Notes under the pieces: model-generated
What the model was told of the DNA's origin: nothing
Databases searched by the model: none
What the model saw: only the letters and a program-made list of their open reading frames with translations
Source: Tistrella mobilis
Lineage (GTDB): Bacteria; Pseudomonadota; Alphaproteobacteria; Tistrellales; Tistrellaceae
Assembly (NCBI RefSeq): GCF_041468085.1
Contig: NZ_CP121017.1
Coordinates: forward strand, 2,545,676-2,609,675
Reading direction: 5' to 3'
DNA: 64,000 nucleotides
Translations under genes and position numbers: made by a program
In this document: in pieces, positions 27,662 through 36,770 of the stretch
Numbering within the stretch: the first letter of the stretch is position 1
Layout of the letters: every line of letters starts with the position of its first letter

Positions 27662-30600
27662 ATGCAGCCCATTGCCCATGTCGAGTTCGAGATCACCAGC
27701 TGTTTCAGCTTCCTGCGCGGGGCCTCGCATCCCGAGGAGCTGGTCGCGACCGCAGCCGCCTTCGGTTATGACCGGGTTGCGATCGCCGACCGGTCCAGCC
27801 TGGCCGGCGTGGTCCGGGCGCATGTCTCAGCCCGCAAGCTGGGCCTCATCCTGCATGTCGGCGCCAGGCTCGATCCCGAGGATGCACCGCCGATGCTGCT
27901 CTACCCCCGCAACCGGGAGGCCTATGGCAAGCTCTGCCGTCTGCTGACCCTGGGCAAGCGCCGGGCACCCAAGGGTGCCTGCCGGCTGACGATGGCCGAG
28001 ATTCTGGCCATGGCGGGGGATCACGAGATCATTCTGCTGCCGCCGATGTCGTGCCCCGCCACCGGTCCTCATCCCGACTGGGATGCCCATGCGGCCGCGG
28101 CCAGCCGGCTGGCCGCCGCCTTCCCCGATGCGGTACATCTGGCGGCGCGCCATCTGCTTGCCGGAGACGACGATGCCCGCATCGCCAGGATCGATGCCCT
28201 GGCCGGCCGGCTCGGCATCGACATGATCGCCACGGGCGATGTGCGCATGCATGTGCCGGAGCGGCGGATGCTCGCCGATGTGATGACCTGCATCCGCGAG
28301 CATGTGGCCATCGACCGGGCCGGCCGGCGGCTCACCCGCAATGCCGAACGCCATCTGAAACCGCCCCACGAGATTGCCCGCCGCTTCGCCCGCTATCCCG
28401 ACGCCCTGGCGGCGGCGCGCCGGGTCTCGGACCGGCTGAGTTTCCGGCTCGACGAGCTGTCCTATGAATACCCGATGGAAACCGGCCTGCCTGGCGAGAC
28501 GCCCCAGCAGGCCCTGGAACGCCGGGCCCGGGAAGGTCTCGCCTGGAGATATCCCGAGGGCGCCCCGGCCGGGCTCGTGAAGCGGGTCGAAACCGAACTC
28601 AGCCTGATCGGCCGCAAGGGATATGCACCCTATTTCCTCACCGTGGACGAGATCGTGCGCTTCGCGCGCGATCGCGGCATTCTGGCACAAGGCCGTGGAT
28701 CGGCAGCAAATTCCGTGGTCTGCTTCCTGCTCGGCATCACCGCCGTCGACCCCACCCGGGTCGACCTGCTGTTCGAGCGTTTCATCAGCGATGCCCGCGA
28801 CGAACCACCCGATATCGATGTCGATTTCGAGCATGAACGTCGCGAAGAAGTGATCCAGCATCTCTATGAAAAATACGGCCGCGACCATGCCGCGCTTGCC
28901 GCCACCGTGATCAGCTACCGGCCGAAGAGTGCGCTGCGCGAGGTTGCCCGCGCCATGGGGCTGGACGAGGACACCGCCGGCCGGCTTTCAGGCCAGATTT
29001 GGGGTCATTCCGAAGAGCCGCTCGACCGCGAGGCCCTGCAGGCCGCCGGGATCGATCCCGATGCCCCACGCATCCGTGCGACCATCGCGCTCGCCCGCAG
29101 CCTGCTCGGCTTTCCGCGCCATCTGTCACAGCATGTCGGGGGCTTCGTCCTCACCCGCCGGCCGCTGGAAGAGACGGTGCCGATCGGTAATGCCGCCATG
29201 CCCGATCGCACCTTCGTCGAATGGGACAAGGACGATCTGGATGCGCTCGGCATCCTGAAGATCGACGTGCTGGCGCTGGGCATGCTGACCGCGGTGCGCA
29301 AGGGCTTCGACCTGATCCGGCAGACCACCGGCCGAAGCTGGACCATGGCCACCCTCCCGCCCGAGGATCCTGCCGTCTATGACATGCTCTGCCGGGCCGA
29401 TGCGGTGGGTGTGTTCCAGGTGGAAAGCCGGGCCCAGCTCAACATGCTGCCGCGCCTGAAACCGCGGACCTATTACGACCTGGTGATCGAGGTGGCGATC
29501 GTGCGGCCGGGTCCCATCCAGGGTGACATGGTCCACCCCTATCTGCGCCGGCGCGACGGGCTGGAGCCGGTGGAATATCCCTCGGAAGAACTGAAGGCGG
29601 TGCTGCACAGAACCATGGGCGTCCCGCTGTTTCAGGAACAGGCGATGCGCATCGCCATGGTTGCCGGCGGTTTCACCGGTGAAGAGGCCGACGAGCTGCG
29701 CCGGGCCATGGCCGCCTTCCGCCGCACCGGATCGGTGAACCGCTTCCACGACAAGCTGGTCTCAGGGATGGTCGCACGCGGCTATGACCGCGACTTCGCC
29801 GAGCGCTGCTTCCGCCAGATCGAGGGTTTCGGCGAATACGGCTTCCCCGAAAGCCATGCGGCGAGTTTCGCCCTGATCGTCTATGTCTCGGCCTGGATGA
29901 AATGCCACCACCCGGCGGCCTTCACCTGCGGGCTGCTCAACAGCCAGCCGATGGGTTTCTATGCGCCGGCCCAACTGGTCCGCGATGCCGCAGCCCATGG
30001 GGTGGAGATCCGGCCGATCGACATCGCCCGCAGCGATTGGGATTGCACGCTGGAGCCGACCACGACCGCAACCGGCACGGCAGGCCTGCCGGCCCTGCGC
30101 CTGGGCTTTCGTCTGGTAAAGGGGCTCGCGGAAGCGGATGGGCGGCGGATTGCAGAACGGCGACCGCCCGGTGGCTATGACAGTCCGGCAGCCGTCGCCC
30201 GGCTGGCTGGGGTGATGCCGGCTGCGCTGATGCGCATCGCCGAAGCCGATGGTTTCCGCGGCATGGGGCTGGACCGGCGCCGGGCGCTCTGGGCGCTGCG
30301 CCGGATGGAGGCCGGGGCAGCCCTGCCGCTGTTCGCCGGGCTGGATGATGGCGGCAGGCCCCGAGAAGCACCGGCCCACCTGCCGCCGACACCGGCCGCG
30401 CGGGCGATGGTCGAGGATTATGCCTCAACCGGTCTCACGCTCCGCCGCCACCCGATCACCCTGATCCGCGCGGAACTGGACCGGAGCGGCGTGGTGCCGG
30501 TCTCGGCGCTCGGCGGCATCGCCGGCGGCCGGCGCACGGCCGTGGCCGGGCTGGTGACCACCCGCCAGAGGCCGGGCACCGCCAAGGGCATCGTGTTCAT

Positions 30601-30913
30601 CACGCTGGAAGACGAGACCGGCTATGCCAACCTGATTGTCCGCCCCGAGATCCGCGATCGCCATCGCGTGCTGGTCCATACCGGCCGGGTGCTCACCGCC
30701 CGCGGCCGGCTGGAGCGTTCAGGACAGATCATTCACCTTCTGGTGGAGACCCTGACCGATGCCGAGCCGATGCTGACCGCCGCAGTCGGCCATGCCGACG
30801 ATCAGGCGACAGCCGAACATCTGGCGGCCCTTGGCATCCGGCTGGACGCGACCGCCCCGACGACGACCGCGTCCGCTGGCCAGATCCGGTTGCGTTCGCG
30901 CGACTTTCATTGA
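27662..30913 (+). CDS. dnaE2: Error-prone DNA polymerase DnaE2
   Basis: 1083 aa, the normal DnaE2 size. An N-terminal PHP domain (HVEFEITSCFSFLRGASHPEELV) is followed by the C-family polymerase core with catalytic aspartates in PDIDVDFEHERREE (Asp384, 386, 388), GRGSAANSVVCFLLGIT, the palm region KIDVLALGML, helix-hairpin-helix, and a C-terminal OB domain (TTRQRPGTAKGIVFITLEDETG). DnaE2 performs translesion synthesis after DNA damage together with ImuA/ImuB. Driven by the LexA promoter upstream of imuA. Confidence 0.97.
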   Translation: MQPIAHVEFEITSCFSFLRGASHPEELVATAAAFGYDRVAIADRSSLAGVVRAHVSARKLGLILHVGARLDPEDAPPMLLYPRNREAYGKLCRLLTLGKRRAPKGACRLTMAEILAMAGDHEIILLPPMSCPATGPHPDWDAHAAAASRLAAAFPDAVHLAARHLLAGDDDARIARIDALAGRLGIDMIATGDVRMHVPERRMLADVMTCIREHVAIDRAGRRLTRNAERHLKPPHEIARRFARYPDALAAARRVSDRLSFRLDELSYEYPMETGLPGETPQQALERRAREGLAWRYPEGAPAGLVKRVETELSLIGRKGYAPYFLTVDEIVRFARDRGILAQGRGSAANSVVCFLLGITAVDPTRVDLLFERFISDARDEPPDIDVDFEHERREEVIQHLYEKYGRDHAALAATVISYRPKSALREVARAMGLDEDTAGRLSGQIWGHSEEPLDREALQAAGIDPDAPRIRATIALARSLLGFPRHLSQHVGGFVLTRRPLEETVPIGNAAMPDRTFVEWDKDDLDALGILKIDVLALGMLTAVRKGFDLIRQTTGRSWTMATLPPEDPAVYDMLCRADAVGVFQVESRAQLNMLPRLKPRTYYDLVIEVAIVRPGPIQGDMVHPYLRRRDGLEPVEYPSEELKAVLHRTMGVPLFQEQAMRIAMVAGGFTGEEADELRRAMAAFRRTGSVNRFHDKLVSGMVARGYDRDFAERCFRQIEGFGEYGFPESHAASFALIVYVSAWMKCHHPAAFTCGLLNSQPMGFYAPAQLVRDAAAHGVEIRPIDIARSDWDCTLEPTTTATGTAGLPALRLGFRLVKGLAEADGRRIAERRPPGGYDSPAAVARLAGVMPAALMRIAEADGFRGMGLDRRRALWALRRMEAGAALPLFAGLDDGGRPREAPAHLPPTPAARAMVEDYASTGLTLRRHPITLIRAELDRSGVVPVSALGGIAGGRRTAVAGLVTTRQRPGTAKGIVFITLEDETGYANLIVRPEIRDRHRVLVHTGRVLTARGRLERSGQIIHLLVETLTDAEPMLTAAVGHADDQATAEHLAALGIRLDATAPTTTASAGQIRLRSRDFH

Positions 30914-31102
30914 TCTTCGATAGCATGGATGAGGATATGAGCCGGGCCATGATCTCATCAACCATGGATCGCAGATCAGCTTCATGACTATGATGAAGGC
31001 GGATGTGCTTCTTCCGTGCACGGCACTGCATGTCCCAACAAGGGCATGCACTTGCCTTCGCCTTATCACCCGGGTGCATCCGTCGGCTTCCTATAAAGGA
31101 AG

Positions 31103-31168
31103 ATGACGTTTCAGATGAACCAGCACCCGCCCCGGCCGGGCCGTTTCAGCCGCGGGGCGCGCGCATGA
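31103..31168 (+). CDS. Possible 21-codon upstream ORF coupled to the methyltransferase
   Basis: An ATG 2 bp after AAAGGAAG opens a 21-residue basic, proline-rich frame whose TGA overlaps the methyltransferase ATG (ATGA at 31165-31168). The spacing to the ribosome site is too short for that ATG, though a second ATG at 31115 has a long one. It may be a coupling leader or chance. Confidence 0.25.
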   Translation: MTFQMNQHPPRPGRFSRGARA

Positions 31169-31770
31169 ACGGATGGCGACATATGGCCGACAGCCTCTTT
31201 CTGCGTGAATTCCTGCGCGCGCCCCTCCGCACGGGGGCCCAGCAGCCCTCCAGCCGTGCGCTTGCCACCGCCATGGCCGCCGAAATCGATCCTGCGGCCG
31301 ACGGTCCGGTGGTCGAGCTGGGGCCGGGGACGGGTGTCGTCACCCGGGCGCTGCTCGACCGCGGCATCCCGGAAGACCGTCTGATCCTGATCGAACTCAA
31401 TCCAAGCTTCGCAGACCATGTCCGCCGCAGTTTCCCGCGGGCCACCGTGCTCAACGGCTCCGCCTTCGACATGCGCCGGCTGATCACCACCGAAATCGGC
31501 GGTGGCGCCGAGCCGCAGATTGCCGGCGTGGTCTCGGGCCTGCCTCTCCGCGGCCGACCGGATGGCCTGCGCACAAGGCTGCTGGAAGACGCGCTCGACC
31601 TCGCCCGGCCGGCAGCCGGATGCTTCGTTCAGTTCACCTACTGGTATGACAGCCCGGTGCCGTTCGACCGGGCACGGGTGGATGGCCGCCGCACGCGTTT
31701 CGTGCCGTTCAATCTGTGGCCGGCCTCGGTCTGGGCCTATCGCCGTCATCCGGATCTGCTGACCGGCTGA
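31165..31770 (+). CDS. PmtA-like phospholipid N-methyltransferase / class I SAM methyltransferase
   Basis: 201 aa from ATG 31165, the typical PmtA length; the frame is open to 31003 but gives a non-conserved N-terminus. Key features are FLREFLRAPLRTGAQQPSSRALA (the membrane-associating N-terminus of PmtA), SAM motif VVELGPGTGVVTRALLDRG, LILIELNPSFADHVRRSFP, and the aromatic end VQFTYWYDSPVPF. The family methylates phosphatidylethanolamine stepwise towards phosphatidylcholine; related members are annotated as rRNA-adenine-methylase-like, so the substrate is inferred. It stands alone after dnaE2. Confidence 0.78.
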   Translation: MNGWRHMADSLFLREFLRAPLRTGAQQPSSRALATAMAAEIDPAADGPVVELGPGTGVVTRALLDRGIPEDRLILIELNPSFADHVRRSFPRATVLNGSAFDMRRLITTEIGGGAEPQIAGVVSGLPLRGRPDGLRTRLLEDALDLARPAAGCFVQFTYWYDSPVPFDRARVDGRRTRFVPFNLWPASVWAYRRHPDLLTG

Positions 31771-31788
31771 CGCCGGACGCGGTCGACA

Positions 31789-33675
31789 TCAAGACGGCCC
31801 CGCCGCCGCACGATCCGGTGGGCAGCCACCGGCAGCGGCCCCCAAGCCGACGGTTCCGCCCAGTCGTGCAGCGGGCAGCAGCAGCGTGGCTGTCGTGCCG
31901 GTGTCCTTTTCGCTGTCGAGGGTCAGCGATCCACCATGGAGCTCGGCCAGCATCCGGGCAAGCGGCAGACCAAGGCCGGTGCCCTCGAACCGCCGGTTCA
32001 GCTTGCTGTCGACCTGACCGAAGGCCTCCAGCGCCACCTCCAGCTCCTCGCGCGACATGCCGATCCCGGTATCTGCCACCACGATCCGCAACCCGCCGTC
32101 ACTGCTGCGGCCAGCAATGATGGTGACCCGTCCGCCTGCGGGTGTGAATTTGATCGCGTTGGACAGGAGATTGAGCACGATCTGCTTGATCTTGCGACCA
32201 TCGCCCGACAGCGCAGGCAGACCCGGCATCACCTCGGAGCATACGTCTATGCCCGCCACCTCGGCCCGTTCCCGCAGCATCCCCACGGCCTGACCGATGA
32301 GCGTACCGATCACGACCTGCTCCTCGACCAGTTCCAGCTTGCCGGCTTCGGCCTTCGACAGGTCCAGAATATCGTTGATCAGCGACAGCAGATGCTGGCC
32401 CGAGACCCGGATATCCTCGACATACTCTCTCTGCTTGGCGCTGAGGTCTCCGGCATAACCTGCCGTCAGGACTTCAGAAAACCCGATCACCGCGTTCAAT
32501 GGCGTTCGCAGTTCATGGCTGATATTGGCCAGGAACTGAGACTTGATCCGGTTGGCGGACTCAGCCTGTTCCTTCGCGGCACGCAGGGCCACTTCCACCC
32601 GCTTGCGGCCGGTCACATCGCGCAGATTGACCACGACACCGCCCACCGCCGGATCCTCGATCCGGCTGCGGCCGATGGCCTCCACCGTTACCCAGTGGCC
32701 CAGCGCATGACGCAGGCGGAATTCCAGCACCGCCGTTACGCCAGGGTCGGCCAGGACCGCACGATAGGATTCAGCGACACGGCTTCGATCCTCGGGATGA
32801 AGCAGGGCGACAAAGGCGGTCCCGGCCACCTCCCCCGGCGCCCGTCCCAGAACCCGGAGGGTACTCGGGCTCGCAAAGGCAACGCTGCCGTCGCGATCCA
32901 GCACCAGAACCATGTCCAGCACGTTCTCGATCAGCGCCTTCAACCGCCGATCCCTCAGATCAGCCGCGCGTTCCGCCTCGGTCTGGTCGGTGACATCCCG
33001 CGCGATGGCGATCATCGACACGGCGCCGCTGCTTTGCGGCGAGGCCAGCCTCATGACCAGGGTCTCACACCGTCCGATCGCGCCGTCGGGGCGCCGGAAG
33101 TCCAGGGCGCCGCGCCAGCTGCCGGTCTCCATCACCTGGTCCCGGATCGCCTCCAGCCGGCGCGGCAGATCCTCGCCCGCCAGCACATGGTGGATGGTGT
33201 AACCGCCGACGCGCCCCGCCTCCAACCCGGTCATCCGGGCGGCGCCGCCATTCCATCCGATCACCCGTGCCGCGGCATCGAAGAGGACCACGCCGTCATT
33301 CGTGCGGTCCCACAGAAGCCCCGTTCCATCGATCAGATGGCGGGGCGAAGAGGTGATGCGTCTGGAACGCCACCACAACCCGCCTGCGACCAGGGCACCG
33401 GCAACCGAGAGCAGCAGCAGCCCGCTGCCCAGCGCCGCCGCAGGCAGCTGGACGATACCGGTCAGATCAAGCAGTGCGCAGATGCCGACAGCCGCAAACA
33501 GCAGGGCTGCGGCGATGAGCGCGGGCTCGAAACCGGCACAGGCAGCCACAGGCACGGTAAGGACGGGCGGCACAGCCGGAGCAGGCGGCGCAAGGGCCCC
33601 CTCCGGCATCCCCGCCTCCACGGGCATACCGGCCTCTGACGGCTCGCGCGAAAACTGCACGCCTCCCCAGGCCAC
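31789..33675 (-). CDS. PAS-domain sensor histidine kinase
   Basis: 628 aa from a GTG at 33675. Two N-terminal membrane helices (ALIAAALLFAAVGICALLDL; AALGSGLLLLSVAGALVAGGLWW) with almost no periplasmic loop, two PAS domains (LLWDRTNDGVVLFDAAARVIGW; LKALIENVLDMVLVLDRDGSVAF), HisKA FLANISHELRTPLNAVIGF with His 387, and HATPase LLSNAIKFTPAGG and FEGTGLGLPLARML. There is no receiver and no adjacent regulator, so this is an orphan kinase. The kinase core strongly resembles the one at 18005-21574. A TTGACA element lies on the minus strand at 33866-33861, but its -10 is poor. Confidence 0.9.
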   Translation of the reverse strand: MAWGGVQFSREPSEAGMPVEAGMPEGALAPPAPAVPPVLTVPVAACAGFEPALIAAALLFAAVGICALLDLTGIVQLPAAALGSGLLLLSVAGALVAGGLWWRSRRITSSPRHLIDGTGLLWDRTNDGVVLFDAAARVIGWNGGAARMTGLEAGRVGGYTIHHVLAGEDLPRRLEAIRDQVMETGSWRGALDFRRPDGAIGRCETLVMRLASPQSSGAVSMIAIARDVTDQTEAERAADLRDRRLKALIENVLDMVLVLDRDGSVAFASPSTLRVLGRAPGEVAGTAFVALLHPEDRSRVAESYRAVLADPGVTAVLEFRLRHALGHWVTVEAIGRSRIEDPAVGGVVVNLRDVTGRKRVEVALRAAKEQAESANRIKSQFLANISHELRTPLNAVIGFSEVLTAGYAGDLSAKQREYVEDIRVSGQHLLSLINDILDLSKAEAGKLELVEEQVVIGTLIGQAVGMLRERAEVAGIDVCSEVMPGLPALSGDGRKIKQIVLNLLSNAIKFTPAGGRVTIIAGRSSDGGLRIVVADTGIGMSREELEVALEAFGQVDSKLNRRFEGTGLGLPLARMLAELHGGSLTLDSEKDTGTTATLLLPAARLGGTVGLGAAAGGCPPDRAAAGPS

Positions 33676-33873
33676 GTCGTCGAACCTCTTGACCCGCCAC
33701 CCCCTCCGGCCATTGCCGGAGGCGGTTACGCCGCTTCAACCACGGCATCGGGCCTCATGGTGATGAAGACACCATCGGGCCCGTCCTGGTCGCTTTCCCG
33801 GTGTTCTTGTTCGCTGTCGGAGCGAAGTCGACGATGAACTCAACCACCAATGACGCGGCTTGTCAACATAAGG

Positions 33874-35328
33874 TCACTCGTCACGGACCACCCTTGTGCG
33901 AAACCCATCCGTTCCGCGACTTAGAATCACCGTCTCACGATTCACCATTGTCTTGAGGTGCACCTCTCGACCCCAAAGTGTGTAGACGTGATCCAGGGTC
34001 TTCTCCGCATAGCCCAGCTGCAGATCCCGCCCGTCGTGAACGTGCTCCAGCAGCAGCCCGCGGCTGCGGCCGTAGTCACCGTCCAGCACCCGGATCATCG
34101 GCATGGCATTTGTGCCGGTCTGGCGGATCAGCCGGTCCCGCACCTCGCGCCAGCCGCTCTCATTCGACACTTTCGCCACCACCAGATCATTGCCGCGCGG
34201 TTCATAGGCGAAGAGATCCTGATCACGCATCAGTTCCTCGTCCAGGAAACGACGCAGGAAGCTGGCATCACGTTCGCTCTCGCGGATCTGGAAAAGCTTC
34301 TGGCGGGTGGCAGCCGAAGGCGCGCCCGGCAGACCGCGCCGTGGATCCCAGGTGCCTTCCTCCTCGGCAACCAGCCTGTCCCAGATCGCGAGACCCAGGC
34401 AATAGGGGTTCACGTCGCCCGGGATCCGTCGCACCACCTGATTATGGCGGACCAGGAACTCCATGTGGATATCGGGTGGCAGCCCCAGCGTGTTCATGAT
34501 CGCGCGGTGCCAGAAGCTGGCCCAGCCCTCGTTCATGATCTTGGTTTCCATCTGGGGCAGGAAGTAGCGCGCCTCTTCGTCCACGATCCCGATCAGGTCG
34601 CGCTGCCAGTCGGCCAGATAGGCGCCGTGGTCGCGGATGAACAGCAGCAGGTCGGGGTCGGGATCCAGCGGCAGCCGCTCCAGATCGGCCCGGGTCGCCG
34701 CCTCGTCGGTGCGCTTGCGGGCATGGATCGCGGCATAAGGGTCGGGCGTGCCCGTCGCACGGTCCAGCGCCCGGACACGCTGCTCGGCCGGCGACAGGCG
34801 CGGCACGGCCGGGTTGCGGCCGATATTGAACGACAATGCATGGGCGGCATCCAGCACCTTCTCCACCGCCTCCAGCCCGATCGAGGGATCCTCGACATAG
34901 CTGCGCACCCGATCGGCATGCATCTTCACCTGGCCCAGGATCAGCTCGGCCCGGGTGCCGCGGGCAAAGTAGAAATTGTTCTTGAAGAAGTCGTTATGGC
35001 CGTAGACATGGGCCATGGTCAGGATCTGCAGGCACAGCGAATTGTCGCGCATCAGATAGGCGATGCTCGGGCTGCTGTTGATCACCATTTCGTAGGGCAG
35101 CCCGGCGACACCCAGATCATTGAGCGTGCGCTGGCGTTCATAGGATTTGCCGAACGACCAGTGCGGATAGTGCGACGGCATGCCATGATAGGCCATGAAG
35201 CCGATCATCTGGTCGCGGTCGCAGATCTCGAATTCCTGGTCGTAGCAGTCGAGTTCATATTCCGCGACCTTGTCGCGGATGCGCGCATCCCAGTCTTCAA
35301 GATCGCGCATGGTCCAGCTCATGCCCAT
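33874..35328 (-). CDS. spoVR: SpoVR/YcgB family protein
   Basis: 484 aa, typical for SpoVR/YcgB. A GGGAGGG ribosome site precedes the ATG at 35328. Conserved blocks are DQMIGFMAYHGMPSHYPHWSFGK, LPYEMVINSSPSIAYLMRDNSL, HVYGHNDFFKNN and MNEGWASFWHRAIMN, with many His/Glu residues suggesting a metal site. Biochemical function is unknown. In enterobacteria the homologue is coexpressed with yeaG(prkA)-yeaH in starvation and stress, and here the three genes form one leftward operon. Confidence 0.95.
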   Translation of the reverse strand: MGMSWTMRDLEDWDARIRDKVAEYELDCYDQEFEICDRDQMIGFMAYHGMPSHYPHWSFGKSYERQRTLNDLGVAGLPYEMVINSSPSIAYLMRDNSLCLQILTMAHVYGHNDFFKNNFYFARGTRAELILGQVKMHADRVRSYVEDPSIGLEAVEKVLDAAHALSFNIGRNPAVPRLSPAEQRVRALDRATGTPDPYAAIHARKRTDEAATRADLERLPLDPDPDLLLFIRDHGAYLADWQRDLIGIVDEEARYFLPQMETKIMNEGWASFWHRAIMNTLGLPPDIHMEFLVRHNQVVRRIPGDVNPYCLGLAIWDRLVAEEEGTWDPRRGLPGAPSAATRQKLFQIRESERDASFLRRFLDEELMRDQDLFAYEPRGNDLVVAKVSNESGWREVRDRLIRQTGTNAMPMIRVLDGDYGRSRGLLLEHVHDGRDLQLGYAEKTLDHVYTLWGREVHLKTMVNRETVILSRGTDGFRTRVVRDE

Positions 35329-35384
35329 GGTGGCAGGCCCTCCCGGTCACCGACGAGACGAGATGAAGAATGGCAGGCGCGCCT

Positions 35385-36671
35385 TCAGGCGCCGGCCTTC
35401 GCCTGGGCAGGTTCCTCCTCCGGGCGCTTTTCCTTGGTCAGGAAAGCCCGGAAGGCCGGCCAGACATCCTCCTTCCGTTCGATCGACAGCATGTGGAAAT
35501 TCGGCGCCGTCACACGGCGGAAGACATCCAGCATCGTGGCGTCGCGGAACCGCCAGGCATTGGGCTTGATCTCGCCATAGCCGAACAGGTTCGACACTTC
35601 GCACAGCTCATTCGCTGCAGCGACCGTCCGGTCATTGTCCGATGGAAAGTTGTCACCGTCCGAGCAGTGGAACGAATAGATGTTCCAGAGCGACGGATGA
35701 TAGCGTTCGCGAATAATTTCCAGCGCCTTCTCGTAGCCGCTGGAAATCAGCGTACCGCCGCTTTCTCCCCGGTGGAAGAAATCATGCTCGTTCACTTCAC
35801 GTGCGATAGCGTCATGGGCGACGAACACGATTTCGACCGTGTCATATTTCGTGCGCACGAACTGGTAGAGCATGAAGAAGAAACTCCGCGCCAGATACTT
35901 CTTCATCGTGTCCATGGAGCCCGAGGTATCCATGATGCAGATCACCACGGCGTTGCTCTCCGGCTCTACCTGGGGGCGGATGCGGTGATAACGCAGATCG
36001 TCTTTACGGAACCGGAAGCGGGGTCCCGCCACGGCAGCACCACCGTCATCGACCTCCTCCTCATCATCGGGCAGGTCGTCTTCGGCATCCTCTGCCGCTT
36101 CAAGTTCAGGGTCGGAGACCGGCGGTGTGCCGGTCGCCATCCGCCGTCGGACGCGGGCGATGGCGGTGCGCCGTTTCGACATGTGGACGCGGATGCCGCT
36201 CTTGCGATACCCCTTGCGACGGTGGGTGCGCTCGGAAATCACCTCGCGCAGCTTGCGCCGCTCCATGTCGGGCAATTCCAGATCCTCGAACATGATCTGG
36301 ATCAGTTCGTCCAGGGTGATCTCGGTTTCGTAGACATCGCGGCCGGCCTGATCGCCGGCAGGGCCCTGGCCGGGCTTTCCCTGACCATCGCCGGCCTTGC
36401 CGACCACCTGGCCCTCTGCGGTATCGCCATCACCCTGGCCGACGCCGCCCTGGTTGTCACCGAAGATGAAGCGGTACTCCTTGATGCCGCGGATCGGCAC
36501 CTTGATGGTCTTGTCCCGCGACTGGCCGATGATCGCCTCCTCGGCGACCAGATCGGCGATGTTGTCGCGGATTGCCCGGCGCACCTTCTCGCGGTGACGC
36601 TGGCGGTCGCCCGCACTGCGGTCGCTGCGCAGGCCCTCGCTCTGGGCATAGTCCCGGAAAATCGTCGCCAT
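35385..36671 (-). CDS. yeaH: YeaH/YhbH family protein (DUF444)
   Basis: 428 aa from ATG 36671 (MATIFRDYAQSEGLRSDRSAGDRQRHREKVR, in part), the conserved DUF444 start. The middle has an acidic, glycine-rich linker. The C-terminal half is a von Willebrand A-like domain with MIDAS motif MDTSGSMD. Family members work with the PrkA kinase in stress and stationary-phase responses; the mechanism is not known. It sits 57 bp upstream of spoVR and 99 bp downstream of prkA. Confidence 0.94.
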   Translation of the reverse strand: MATIFRDYAQSEGLRSDRSAGDRQRHREKVRRAIRDNIADLVAEEAIIGQSRDKTIKVPIRGIKEYRFIFGDNQGGVGQGDGDTAEGQVVGKAGDGQGKPGQGPAGDQAGRDVYETEITLDELIQIMFEDLELPDMERRKLREVISERTHRRKGYRKSGIRVHMSKRRTAIARVRRRMATGTPPVSDPELEAAEDAEDDLPDDEEEVDDGGAAVAGPRFRFRKDDLRYHRIRPQVEPESNAVVICIMDTSGSMDTMKKYLARSFFFMLYQFVRTKYDTVEIVFVAHDAIAREVNEHDFFHRGESGGTLISSGYEKALEIIRERYHPSLWNIYSFHCSDGDNFPSDNDRTVAAANELCEVSNLFGYGEIKPNAWRFRDATMLDVFRRVTAPNFHMLSIERKEDVWPAFRAFLTKEKRPEEEPAQAKAGA

Positions 36672-36770
36672 GCAGCTCTGCCATCCCTCTGCTGTCGCGA
36701 CCGGCCGGCGGCACCCGGAATACGGGACCACCGGCCGGCCGTGATCTGCTGGATCGAACCGCCGCCCGCC

